Shown here: in pieces, positions 1 through 9,150 of the stretch | Numbering within the stretch: the stretch's first letter is position 1 | Layout: every line of letters starts with the position of its first letter | Origin: Siphonodentalium dalli | Taxonomy: Eukaryota > Mollusca > Scaphopoda > Gadilida > Siphonodentaliidae | Assembly: GCA_032622095.1 (NCBI GenBank) | Contig: CP136066.1 | Location: 228,844,961 to 228,908,960 of the forward strand | Length of the DNA: 64,000 nucleotides | Direction of reading: 5' to 3' | Program-made: the position numbers and the translations under genes | The notes under the pieces: model-generated | The model's database searches: none | The model's input: only the letters and a program-made list of their open reading frames with translations | Told to the model about the DNA's origin: nothing

Positions 1-27
1 GCAACATACCAGACTCCGTCTCTTGAT

Positions 28-70
28 AATCACGTGACCTGTGAAGTATATCACGTGACCTATGAAGTAT
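28..70. promoter_or_regulatory. Paired E-box direct repeat upstream of the candidate peptide exon
   Basis: A 21-bp direct repeat occurs twice, each copy starting with TCACGTGACC. This places two CACGTG E-boxes (31-36 and 52-57) exactly 21 bp, about two helical turns, apart. TCACGTGA is the classic site for USF/MITF/TFE-type bHLH-zip factors. The pair lies about 190 bp upstream of the ATG at 245 and just upstream of a TATA-like run. The repeat is seen directly; a regulatory role is inference. Confidence 0.35.
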
Positions 71-80
71 ACATATATAT
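67..80 (+). promoter_or_regulatory. TATA-like run, possible core promoter
   Basis: The alternating TA stretch GTATACATATATAT directly follows the E-box repeat. If used, transcription would start near 95-110, leaving a leader of about 140 nt before the ATG at 245. The sequence is AT-rich in general, so this could be chance. Confidence 0.2.
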
Positions 81-244
81 CGTCAGTGTCTTCCATTTAG
101 AGCCATCAGATCATATACAACATTATATACAGAACTTCAACGCAATGCCAGGCTTATATACCACGACAAAAGACTCATTTATACAAGTGGTGAGGTAGAA
201 TTGAAAGAACGACACAAGAACCACGGTAGAAACTGTCCAACAAG

Positions 245-481
245 ATGAGATTCGACAAGGAAAGATTGGCAATGTGGGAACCCGTTCTATTAGTGTTGAT
301 GTCAGTCGAGCTTGCACAGCCCTCCAATATAATTTGTACGGAAGAAACGCGGAACGAAGGATCTAGTGGACCTGGAAGATCACGCGGATCAAGACTTATC
401 GATAGGCTGAATGGACTATGTTTCAATGGGTTTTATGCGGGACGAGGCAAACGTCAGCATGGAGCAGGTAAACATACTTAA
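245..481 (+). CDS. Candidate secreted neuropeptide precursor exon, tachykinin-like FYAGR-amide motif
   Basis: The reading frame encodes 78 residues. Residues 10-24 (MWEPVLLVLMSVELA) form a plausible signal peptide, starting from the first or the second Met (ATG 245 or 272). Downstream is a basic stretch ending RSRGSR, then LIDRLNGLCFNGFYAGR, then GKR. G-K-R is the usual amidation plus dibasic cleavage signal, and R-x-x-R before LIDR fits furin-type cleavage. The predicted product ends FYAGR-amide, which fits the invertebrate tachykinin-related ending F-X-(G/A)-X-R-amide; bivalve members with Ala at the third position are known. A splice donor (GCAG|GTAAAC, exon end 467, phase 1) precedes the stop, so this may be a first exon with the rest elsewhere. 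The 3' part of this exon is copied in the array that follows. A single peptide with an unpaired Cys is unusual for a tachykinin precursor, and a chance ORF is possible. Confidence 0.45.
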   Translation: MRFDKERLAMWEPVLLVLMSVELAQPSNIICTEETRNEGSSGPGRSRGSRLIDRLNGLCFNGFYAGRGKRQHGAGKHT

Positions 482-2262
482 CCTATAACCTCTATAACCT
501 ATATAACTTATAAGACTTATCGATAGACTGACTGGACTATGTTCCAACGGGTTTTACGCGGGACGAGGCAAACGCCAGCATGGAGCGGGTAAGCACACTT
601 AACCTATAACCTCTATAACCTATATAACTTATAAGACTTATCGATAGACTGACTGGACTATGTTCCAATGGGTTTTATGCGGGACGAGGCAAACGCCAAC
701 AAGGAGCGAGTAAGCATACTTAACCTATAACCTCTATAACCTATATAACTTATAAGACTTATCGATAGACTGACTGGGTAAGCATACTTAACCTATAACC
801 TCTAACCTATATAACTTATAAGACTTATCGATAGACTGACTGGACTATGTTCCAATGGGTTTTACGCGGGACGAGGCAAACGCCAGCATGGAGCGGGTAA
901 ACATACTTAACATATAACCTCTATAACCTATATAACTTATAAGACTTATCGATAGACTGAATGGACTGTGTTCCAATGGGTTTTATGCGGGACGGGGCAA
1001 ACGCCAGCATGGAGCGGGTAAGCATACGTAACATATAACCTATATAACCTATATAACTTTTAAGACTTATCGATAGACTGACTGGACTATGTTCCAATGG
1101 GTTTTATGCGGGACGGGGCAAACGCCAGCATGGAGCGGGTAAGCATACGTAACATATAACCTATATAACCTATATAACTTTTAAGACTTATCGATAGACT
1201 GACTGGACTATGTTCCAATGGGTTTTATGCGGGACGAGGCAAACGCCAACAAGGAGCGAGTAAGCATACTTAACCTATAACCTCTATAACCTATATAACT
1301 TATAAGACTTATCGATAGACTGACTGGGTAAGCACACTTAACCTATAACCTCTAACCTATATAACTTATAAGACTTATCGATAGACTGACTGGACTATGT
1401 TCCAATGGGTTTTACGCGGGACGAGGCAAACGCCAGCATGGAGCGGGTAAGCACACTTAACCTATAACCTCTATAACCTATATAACTTATAAGACTTATC
1501 GATAGACTGACTGGACTATGTTCCAATGGGTTTTATGCGGGACGAGGCAAACGCCAACAAGGAGCGAGTAAGCATACTTAACCTATAACCTCTATAACCT
1601 ATATAACTTATAAGACTTATTGTTATATTGAATGGACTGTGTTCCATTGGTTTTATGCGGGACGAGGCAACCGTCAGAATGGAGCAGGTAAACACACTTA
1701 TCCTATAACCTCTATAACCTATATAACTTATAAGACTTATCGATAGACTGACTGGGTAAGCATACTTAACCTATAACCTCTAACCTATATAACTTATAAG
1801 ACTTATCGATAGGCTGACTGGACTATGTTCCAATGGGTTTTACGCGGGACGAGGCAAACGCCAGCATGGAGCAGGTAAACACACTTATCCTATAACCTCT
1901 ATAACCTATATAACTTATAAGACTTATCGATAGACTGACTGGGTAAACATACTTAACCTATAACCTCTATAACCTATATAACTTATAAGACTTATCGATA
2001 GACTGAATGGACTGTGTTCCAATGGGTTTTACACGGGACGAGGCAAACGCCAGCATGGAGCGGGTAAACTTACTTAACCTATAACCTATATAACCTATAT
2101 AACTTATAAGACTTATCGATAGACTGACTGGGTAAACATACTTAACCTATAACCTCTATAACCTATATAACTTATAAGACTTATCGATAGACTGAATGGA
2201 CTGTGTTCCAATGGGTTTTACACGGGACGAGGAAAACGCCAGCATGAAACGGGTAGGTACTT
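391..2262 (+). repeat. About 120-bp tandem array of the peptide-coding exon end plus intron start
   Basis: Units run at about 120-bp spacing from the exon itself (391) through copies starting near 513, 633, 820, 940, 1060, 1181, 1367, 1488, 1611, 1799, 1987 and 2178. Each unit holds about 75 bp of exon-like sequence, a donor-like GGTAAGC or GGTAAAC, and about 45 bp rich in CCTATAA, ending in TTATAAG. Shortened units lacking the peptide core lie near 753, 1301, 1732, 1918 and 2110. Full copies encode GFYAGRGKR, GFYTGRGKR (1987, 2178) or a damaged FYAGRGNR (1611). Each is followed within a few codons by an in-frame stop. Using TTATAAG as acceptor and GGTAAG as donor, entry phase is 2 and exit phase is 1, so serial inclusion of units would not keep frame. 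Confidence 0.85.
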
Positions 2263-2481
2263 GTTGTAAAATTATTCAAGGGTTGCTAGGAATATCGCTA
2301 GACCGAGGGTATGTCCTAAACCACTGGTACACACGCAAGCGATGGTATTTCCTGGGTACACACCGTGCAGTAAGCTACAAGAGCTATAATAGTGTGTCAA
2401 CTAAATATAAAGAAGAAATTAGAAATGCTGTTCACATAAAGGCTGTGTATGCCATGTGACGACTACGATGGAGTGTTTTGC
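2263..2481. other. Non-repetitive stretch after the peptide array
   Basis: Single-copy looking sequence. The frame opened by the last array unit continues to about 2459, but it is a frame other than the FYTGR one and shows no recognisable domain. No gene is supported here. Confidence 0.4.
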
Positions 2482-2732
2482 AATATTTTATAATGGTGTA
2501 TGAGGGCGCTCTATGTGGTTGTCAGGTAGGTTAACATGTCTTTAATATTTTATAATGGTGTATGAGGGCGCTCTATGTGGTTGTCAGGTAGGTTAACATG
2601 TCTTTAATATTTTATAATGGTGTAAGAGGGCGCTCTATGTGGTTGTCAGGTAGGTTAACATGTCTTTAATATTTTATAATGGTGTATGAGGGCGCTCTAT
2701 GTGGTTGTCAGGTAGGTTAACATGTCTTTAAT
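2482..2732. repeat. 62-bp minisatellite, four copies
   Basis: Four nearly identical 62-bp units start at 2482, 2544, 2606 and 2668. Each begins AATATTTTATAATGGTG and contains GAGGGCGCTC and GGTAGGTTAACATG. Only one base difference was noticed between units, so the expansion is recent. Confidence 0.9.
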
Positions 2733-3017
2733 ACCAAGATCGTAACCTGATGTTGGGCTATTAACATTTTAGAAAATAATTAGGAGCGTATGCAAATGGC
2801 CGAATGAAGTTTATAGCCAGAATGTTAAATTAGGCATGTAAATAGTATACATGTATGTTGTAAAAGGAGAGGAAGAAATAGTGTATACATATGTAGTCTT
2901 AAGGAGAGGTGTAATATGTAAAAGGCCAAAATTTCACCGATATCATCATCAGTTCCAAATTCCCGGTGACGAATCCTCTAAACGAAGAACTGCCGCTTTT
3001 CGGCACTAACTGGCTCT
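2733..3017. other. AT-rich sequence without recognisable feature
   Basis: No open frame, repeat or RNA gene could be supported in this stretch between the 62-bp minisatellite and the isolated peptide-core copy. Confidence 0.4.
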
Positions 3018-3106
3018 AAGACTTATCGATAGACTGAATGGACTATGTTCCAATTGTTTTTACGCGCGACGAGGAAAACGCCAGCATGGAACGGGTAGGT
3101 ACTTGA
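3018..3106 (+). repeat. Isolated diverged copy of the peptide-core unit
   Basis: About 750 bp beyond the array a lone copy reappears, beginning AAGACTTATCGATAGACTG. It shares the private 3' end ACGGGTAGGTACTTG with the last array unit at 2178. Its core reads CFYARRGKR rather than GFYAGRGKR. It abuts the hAT-like repeat that follows. Confidence 0.7.
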
Positions 3107-3622
3107 CTAGGGTCCGCGCTGGACCGAAATTCACTTTTGCCAAATGAAATTATTTTTTGCCAAATTCTTTTAGAATTTGCCAAATGTTATCCCTGTAACC
3201 TTGATTTGATCTTACGTTTCGACACTCGCGGTTTGAACGACGTTTGATATCGATAAGAAAGCAGTTGCTTAATAATTATATACTCGCATCTCTATGGTGG
3301 TTTATCATTCAACAATAAACCAATCACCGAACAATAAAATGGTCGAAGAGTTGCTTCATCAGAAGGGAACATCACAAGAGGATTATCTATATAAACACCA
3401 CCATCACACTAAATACGGGTAATCCCTCCGCCCATCGATACTAATGATATCAGATTAGCTGTATCTTAATGGAGGTGTTAGCTTTTCCGAAACCATATAA
3501 AATACCACTATTATAATTATGATGTAATAGTTTCCTTAAATGAATGATATTGATTTACCGATATTTTTCAACTTTACTGAGAAATTAATAAGTGACTTGT
3601 CAAAACATTTGCCAAATTAATA
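3107..3622. mobile_element. hAT-like MITE, truncated copy
   Basis: This stretch begins TAGGGTCCGCGCTGG, carries several TTTGCCAAAT motifs near its left end, and aligns through most of its length with the complete copy at 42434-43030. The right end is missing at the junction with the 108-bp satellite. No coding capacity is visible. Family assignment rests on the complete copy. Confidence 0.65.
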
Positions 3623-3628
3623 CATGGG

Positions 3629-3958
3629 TAAACCTGACTCAGTCACATGGGTTTTAAGCTATATAGTTACCTTCCCTATAGAGCTGATATAAGATATAGA
3701 GATCCAGGCGGCTGGGAACACCGCAGAATACAGGGTTAAACCTGTCTTCAGTCACATGGGTTTTAAGCTATATAGTTACCTTCCCTATAGAGCTGATATA
3801 AGATATAGAGATCCGGGGGGTGGGAACACTGTAGAATACATTGGTAAACCTGTCTTCAGTCACATGGGTTTTAAGCTATATAGTTACCTTCCCTATAGAG
3901 CTGATGTAAGATATAGAGATCCAGGGGGGGCCGGGAACACCGCAGAATACAAGGGTAA
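3629..3958 (+). repeat. 108-bp satellite, three units in forward orientation
   Basis: Three units contain CACATGGGTTTTAAGC, a GAGCTGATRTAAGATATAG stretch, a C/G homopolymer run and CGCAGAATACA. The same unit occurs in reverse from 4521. A 36-codon frame (MGFKLYSYLPYRAD...) runs through each unit, but it is broken by length changes in the homopolymer and is best read as a satellite artefact. Confidence 0.9.
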
Positions 3959-4520
3959 ATTTAGAAAATGTAAGTATACTATATGACAAGCATATGCCTA
4001 CCAGTATCGTAGAATCATGCACCGTCATAATGAAAATGCATATACGTATGAAGTTAAAACTTTTAAGTTTCAATATTGTCCCATTCCTGTAGTTTCAGTA
4101 AAAGATTGAACCGTGGTACATAGTTGGGTTTTACAAATTAAAAAATTCAGAATGTATGCGTAGGCCGCGAGGCGTCGAAATGGTTAATATTTTAAAATTT
4201 GGAGTTATGTACATGAGTAAGCAGTTGTATATATGTAAGCATAAGTGTAGATCTGTAGTAATAAACACAAAATATCACTGGAATCGTCGTCAGTTATGTA
4301 CTCGGTGATGGAGTGTTTAAGCAACAGACCACCGAAAATGGTGGTTTGTTGCTTAAACACTCCATCACCGAGTACATATAGTATACTTATATTTTCTAAA
4401 TTTCAAAACACCAAGCATACTTCTGTTATGCTCCTGTTTTTCATTTATCTGACTACCACATTGTCCAAGTGGCGCTTCGGAATATGTACCTAGATTTTAT
4501 ATACCTTTGTACATGTTACC
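3959..4520. other. Spacer at the satellite orientation switch
   Basis: About 560 bp of non-satellite sequence separates forward and reverse satellite arrays. Its first 80 bp recurs inverted at 5561-5648 inside the reverse array, and it holds a near-perfect hairpin at 4295-4378. No gene was recognised. Confidence 0.75.
4295..4378. repeat. Long hairpin, 39-bp arms with 6-base loop
   Basis: Arms 4295-4333 and 4340-4378 are reverse complements with one mismatch, separated by GAAAAT. The arm begins TATGTACTCGGTGATGG. The hairpin sits near the centre of the spacer between oppositely oriented satellite arrays. Confidence 0.93.
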
Positions 4521-7329
4521 GAAGACATGTTTAACCCTGTATTCTGCGGTGTTCCCAGCCGCCTGGATCTCTATATCTTATATCAGCTCTATAGGGAAGG
4601 TAACTATATAGCTTAAAACCCATGTGACTGAAGACAGGTTTACCCCTGTATTTTATAGTGTTCCCAGCCCCCTGGATCTCTATATCTTACATCAGCTCTA
4701 TAGGGAAGGTAACCATATAGCTTAAAACCCATGTGACTGAAGACAGGTCTACCCCTGTATTTTATAGTGTTCCCAGCCCCCCGGATCTCTATATCTTACA
4801 TCAGCTCTATAGGGAAGGTAACTATATAGCTTAAAACCCATGTGACTGAAGACAGGTTTACCCCTGTATTTTATAGTGTTCCCACCCCCCGGATCTCTAT
4901 ATCTTACATCAGCTCTATAGGGAAGGTAACTATATAGCTTAAAACCCATGTGACTGAAGACAGGTTTATCCCTGTATTTTATAGAGTTCCCACCCACCGG
5001 ATCTCTATATCTTACATCAGCTCTATAGGGAAGGTAACTATATAGCTTAAAACCCATGTGACTGAAGACAGGTTTACCCCTGTATTTTATAGTGTTCCCA
5101 GCCCCCCCGGATCTCTATATCTTACATCAGCTCTATAGGGAAGGTAACTATATAGCTTAAAACCCATGTGACTGAAGACAGGTTTACCCCTGTATTTTAT
5201 AGTGTTCCCATCCCCCCGGATATCTATATCTTACATCAGCTCTATAGGGAAGGTAACTATATAGCTTAAAACCCATATGACTGAAGACAGGTTTACCCCT
5301 GTATTTTATAGTGTTCCCAGCCCCCTGGATCTCTATATCTTATATCAGCTCTATAGGGAAGGTAACTATATAGCTTAAAACCCATGTGACTGAAGACAGG
5401 TTTACCCCTGTATTTTATAGTGTTCCCAGCCCCCTGGATCTCTATATCTTACATCAGCTCTATAGGGAAGGTAACTATATAGCTTAAAACCCATGTGACT
5501 GAAGACAGGTTTACCCCTGTATTTTATAGTGTTCCCAGCCCCCTGGATATCTGTATCTTACATCATTTTCCTTATGACGGTGCATGATTCTACGATACTG
5601 GTAGGCATATGCTTGTCATATAGTATACTTACATTTTCTAAATTTACCCTTGTATTCTGCGGTGTTCCCAGCCGCCTGGATCTCTATATCTTATATCAGC
5701 TCTATAGGGAAGGTAACTATATAGCTTAAAACCCATGTGACTGAAGACAGGTTTACCCCTGTATTTTATAGTGTTCCCAGCCCCCTGGATCTCTATATCT
5801 TACATCAGCTCTATAGGGAAGGTAACCATATAGCTTAAAACCCATGTGACTGAAGACAGGTCTACCCCTGTATTTTATAGTGTTCCCAGCCCCCCCGGAT
5901 CTCTATATCTTACATCAGCTCTATAGGGAAGGTAACTATATAGCTTAAAACCCATGTGACTGAAGACAGGTTTACCCCTGTATTTTATAGTGTTCCCACC
6001 CCCGGATCTCTATATCTTACATCAGCTCTATAGGGAAGGTAACTATATAGCTTAAAACCCATGTGACTGAAGACAGGTTTACCCCTGTATTTTATAGTGT
6101 TCCCAGCCCCCTGGATCTCTATATCTTACATCAGCTCTATAGGGAAGGTAACCATATAGCTTAAAACCCATGTGACTGAAGACAGGTCTACCCCTGTATT
6201 TTATAGTGTTCCCAGCCCCCCCCCGGATCTCTATATCTTACATCAGCTCTATAGGGAAGGTAACTATATAGCTTAAAACCCATGTGACTGAAGACAGGTT
6301 TACCCCTGTATTTTATAGTGTTCCCAGCCCCCTGGATCTCTATATCTTACATCAGCTCTATAGGGAAGGTAACCATATAGCTTAAAACCCATGTGACTGA
6401 AGACAGGTCTACCCCTGTATTTTATAGTGTTCCCAGCCCCCCCCGGATCTCTATATCTTACATCAGCTCTATAGGGAAGGTAACTATATAGCTTAAAACC
6501 CATGTGACTGAAGACAGGGTTACCCCTGTATTTGATAGTGTTCCCACCCCCGGATCTCTATATCTTACATCAGCTCTATAGGGAAGGTAACTATATAGCT
6601 TAAAACCCATGTGACTGAAGACATGTTTACCCCTGTATTTTATAGTGTTCCCAGCCCCCTGGATCTCTATATCTTACATCAGCTCTATAGGGAAGGTAAC
6701 CATATAGCTTAAAACCCATGTGACTGAAGACAGGTCTACCCCTGTATTTTATAGTGTTCCCAGCCCCCCCCCCCGGATCTCTATATCTTACATCAGCTCT
6801 ATAGGGAAGGTAACTATATAGCTTAAAACCCATGTGACTGAAGACAGGTTTACCCCTGTATTTTATAGTGTTCCCACCCCCGGATCTCTATATCTTACAT
6901 CAGCTCTATAGGGAAGGTAACTATATAGCTTAAAACCCATGTGACTGAAGACAGGTTTACCCCTGTATTTTATAGTGTTCCCACCCCCGGATCTCTATAT
7001 CTTACATCAGCTCTATAGGGAAGGTAACTATATAGCTTAAAACCCATGTGACTGAAGACAGGTTTACCCCTGTATTTTATAGTGTTCCCATCCCCCCGGA
7101 TATCTATATCTTACATCAGCTCTATAGGGAAGGTAACTATATAGCTTAAAACCCATGTGACTGAAGACAGGTTTACCCCTGTATTTTATAGTGTTCCCAT
7201 CCCCCCGGATCTCTATATCTTACATCAGCTCTATAGGGAAGGTAACTATATAGCTTAAAACCCATATGACTGAAGACAGGTTTACCCCTGTATTCTGCGG
7301 TGTTCCCAGCCCCTCTGGATCTCCATATC
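4521..7329 (-). repeat. 108-bp satellite, about 24 units in reverse orientation
   Basis: About 24 units are marked by recurring CTCTATAGGGAAGGTAAC. Inner units carry TATTTTATAGTG; units at the ends or beside the inner spacer (about 4540, 5650, 7290) carry TATTCTGCGGTG, matching the forward units. A run of C varies from about four to ten bases between units and breaks any reading frame. Blocks of adjacent units recur in the same order, consistent with multi-unit amplification. Confidence 0.93.
5561..5648 (-). repeat. Inverted copy of the spacer edge inside the satellite
   Basis: This segment is the reverse complement of about 3960-4045 (shared motifs GGTGCATGATTCTACGATAC and GGCATATGCTTGTCATATAG). 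It interrupts the reverse array and is followed by a terminal-type satellite unit, so one array boundary appears to have been duplicated and embedded. Confidence 0.85.
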
Positions 7330-7852
7330 GTTACAACGACGACATGGACTCACGCAAACCCTTTATTTGACGACCATGTCCTCTCAGTATGTAGATGTAT
7401 GATCTAAGCTGCAATTAAAGGTACTCAATTCGATTCGATGGTCCCCATATCATCAGATTCCAACAACAACAATATCTTTTGAAATACCGCTTCAGTTACC
7501 AGAATCTATTAATTTCCAAAATATAATGCTAACCACAGTCAACTATAGTATAAATTTGCCCAAAACATGTTATTTATCAACATTTTGTTCAACGAAATTT
7601 TGCCGGTTTGTCAATTATTTGACACAAAAAGCCATTAAAAAAAAGATTTTAGAGTTATCTATCTTCTTCGGAAATTTGGTCCGAGACCGTCTTTTCGTCG
7701 ACCTTTTACTGGGCCACTGAAAATTATCGGTGGTAAACAATAGATTTAAAAAAAAACAATATCTGAACACTCTGAACTTTGATGGGTGGGTTCCTCGACT
7801 CAAATAAATTATTTTTGACCATCGAATCCAATGAAATAGTAATTTACGAGCG
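7330..7852. other. Stretch without a supported gene
   Basis: Short open frames exist on both strands, but none shows a domain or compositional sign of coding. No repeat shared with the rest of the window was noticed. Confidence 0.4.
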
Positions 7853-8990
7853 TTAATTCAGATTACGCATCTGTAAGCACAATACGGAATCTCTAATTGC
7901 CCTTAAGCGAAATTTGGTAAGATCTAATTGTGCTTAAGCGCAATAAGGAAATATCTAAGTGCGCTTAAGCGCAATAATCAATATTAAAGTTTATATTGCG
8001 TTTAAGCGAAATAAGGCATATCGTAAGTGCAATAGTAGCTAATTGGGCCTAAGTGGAATTAAAAATCTTCCTTATTGCGCTTAAGTACAATTAGCCACAT
8101 TACATAAACACCCTGTAATTTAAATGGTGTAGTCCATAGTGCAATAGGTGGAGTTTATATATTGACCTGGTGACTGTCCACACGTAGGCCTGTTCGGACT
8201 CTAATATTTGCACAGAGGGGTGATCTCATGAGGGAGATATCAATTGTGCTTAATCGCAATAAGGATGATGAGCCAGAGATGTAATTGCGCTTAAGTGCAT
8301 TAAGGAATGTCTTATTTCACTTCAGCGAAATAAGAAATCTCTAACGCGCTTAAGCGCAATTACATTGTACGCATCCTTCAAGCCTGCAAATAGCGTGTCT
8401 GTCATTTGCAGAATGAGGTCCCCAGAGGGTGAATTTAGTGAGGCTATCCCGCATAGCGGGCTAGCATCACCACATTCACCCACTGGGGACCTCATTCTGC
8501 TTAGGCCTCATCTTATGGGAAGTATCTATAGTATCAAATTAACATTGTTTTTAGTTACATTTCCCTTCTAGGAAGTTTCTATATCCCCTAATTTGCAGAA
8601 GATAAAATTCATAATTGAGGTGCCCAATGGGTGAACATCACCAACTTCAACTGGGGAACTTCAATATGATCCTAGGTCTACCATAGCAGTAGAGGGCCGA
8701 AGAATAATGAGGTTCCCAGAGGGTGAATTTAGTGATGCTAGCCCGCTGTGCGGGATAGCGTCACTAAATTCACCCTCTGATGACCTCACTCTGCAAATGA
8801 CAGACACGCTATTTGCAGACTTGAATATATAATTGCACTTAAGCGCAATAAGAGAAGATCTTATTGCACTTAAGATCAATAAGGAATATAATTGCGTTTA
8901 AGCGCTATAAGGAATATTCGTATTGGGCTTAAGCGCAATTAGAGACTCCTTTTGCGCATAATCTTAATTCCGTATTGCGTATTAAACGCT
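7853..8990. repeat. Dispersed short palindromes, ATTGCGCTTAAGCGCAAT family
   Basis: Many imperfect copies of an 18-bp palindrome built on GCTTAAGC occur at 7853-8100, 8240-8360 and 8825-8960, each separated by 10-40 bp of variable sequence. They flank the foldback element at 8380-8822 on both sides. They may be part of a larger element or a host sequence that was its target. Confidence 0.75.
8380..8822. mobile_element. Foldback element with hairpins inside its inverted arms
   Basis: The left arm (about 8380-8508) and right arm (about 8704-8822) are reverse complements, both carrying CTGCAAATAGCGTGTCTGTC at the outer edge. Each arm contains its own hairpin (8407-8500 and 8707-8793) with GGGTGAATTTAGTGA stems and a central CCCGCNNNGCGGG loop region. 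The centre is about 200 bp of unrelated AT-rich sequence. No coding frame is supported. Confidence 0.8.
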
Positions 8991-9150
8991 ACATGCAGCA
9001 TGTGTCTTAGCTTTGGTTCGTTAATTACGCTTATGTATGATCATATTAAAATGGAGAGCACGTATGAAATCACTTTCTTAAAATAATTATAGCTATCGAA
9101 CAAATAGTGCAACAAAGATACACAAGACATAACTACGCGCTTAGTTCGGA

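Noticed and set aside
2196-2459. 87-codon frame starting in the last array unit
   Set aside because: It uses a frame different from the FYTGR peptide frame and runs into unique sequence without any domain.
4749-5057. Frame encoding repeats of MGFKLYSYLPYRADVRYRDPGG as a repeat protein
   Set aside because: It is the 108-bp satellite read in one frame. Homopolymer length changes break it in most units, and there is no start context or conserved end.
7853-8360. CRISPR-like array of short palindromic repeats
   Set aside because: Spacing and repeat sequence are irregular, the window is eukaryotic, and there are no cas genes.
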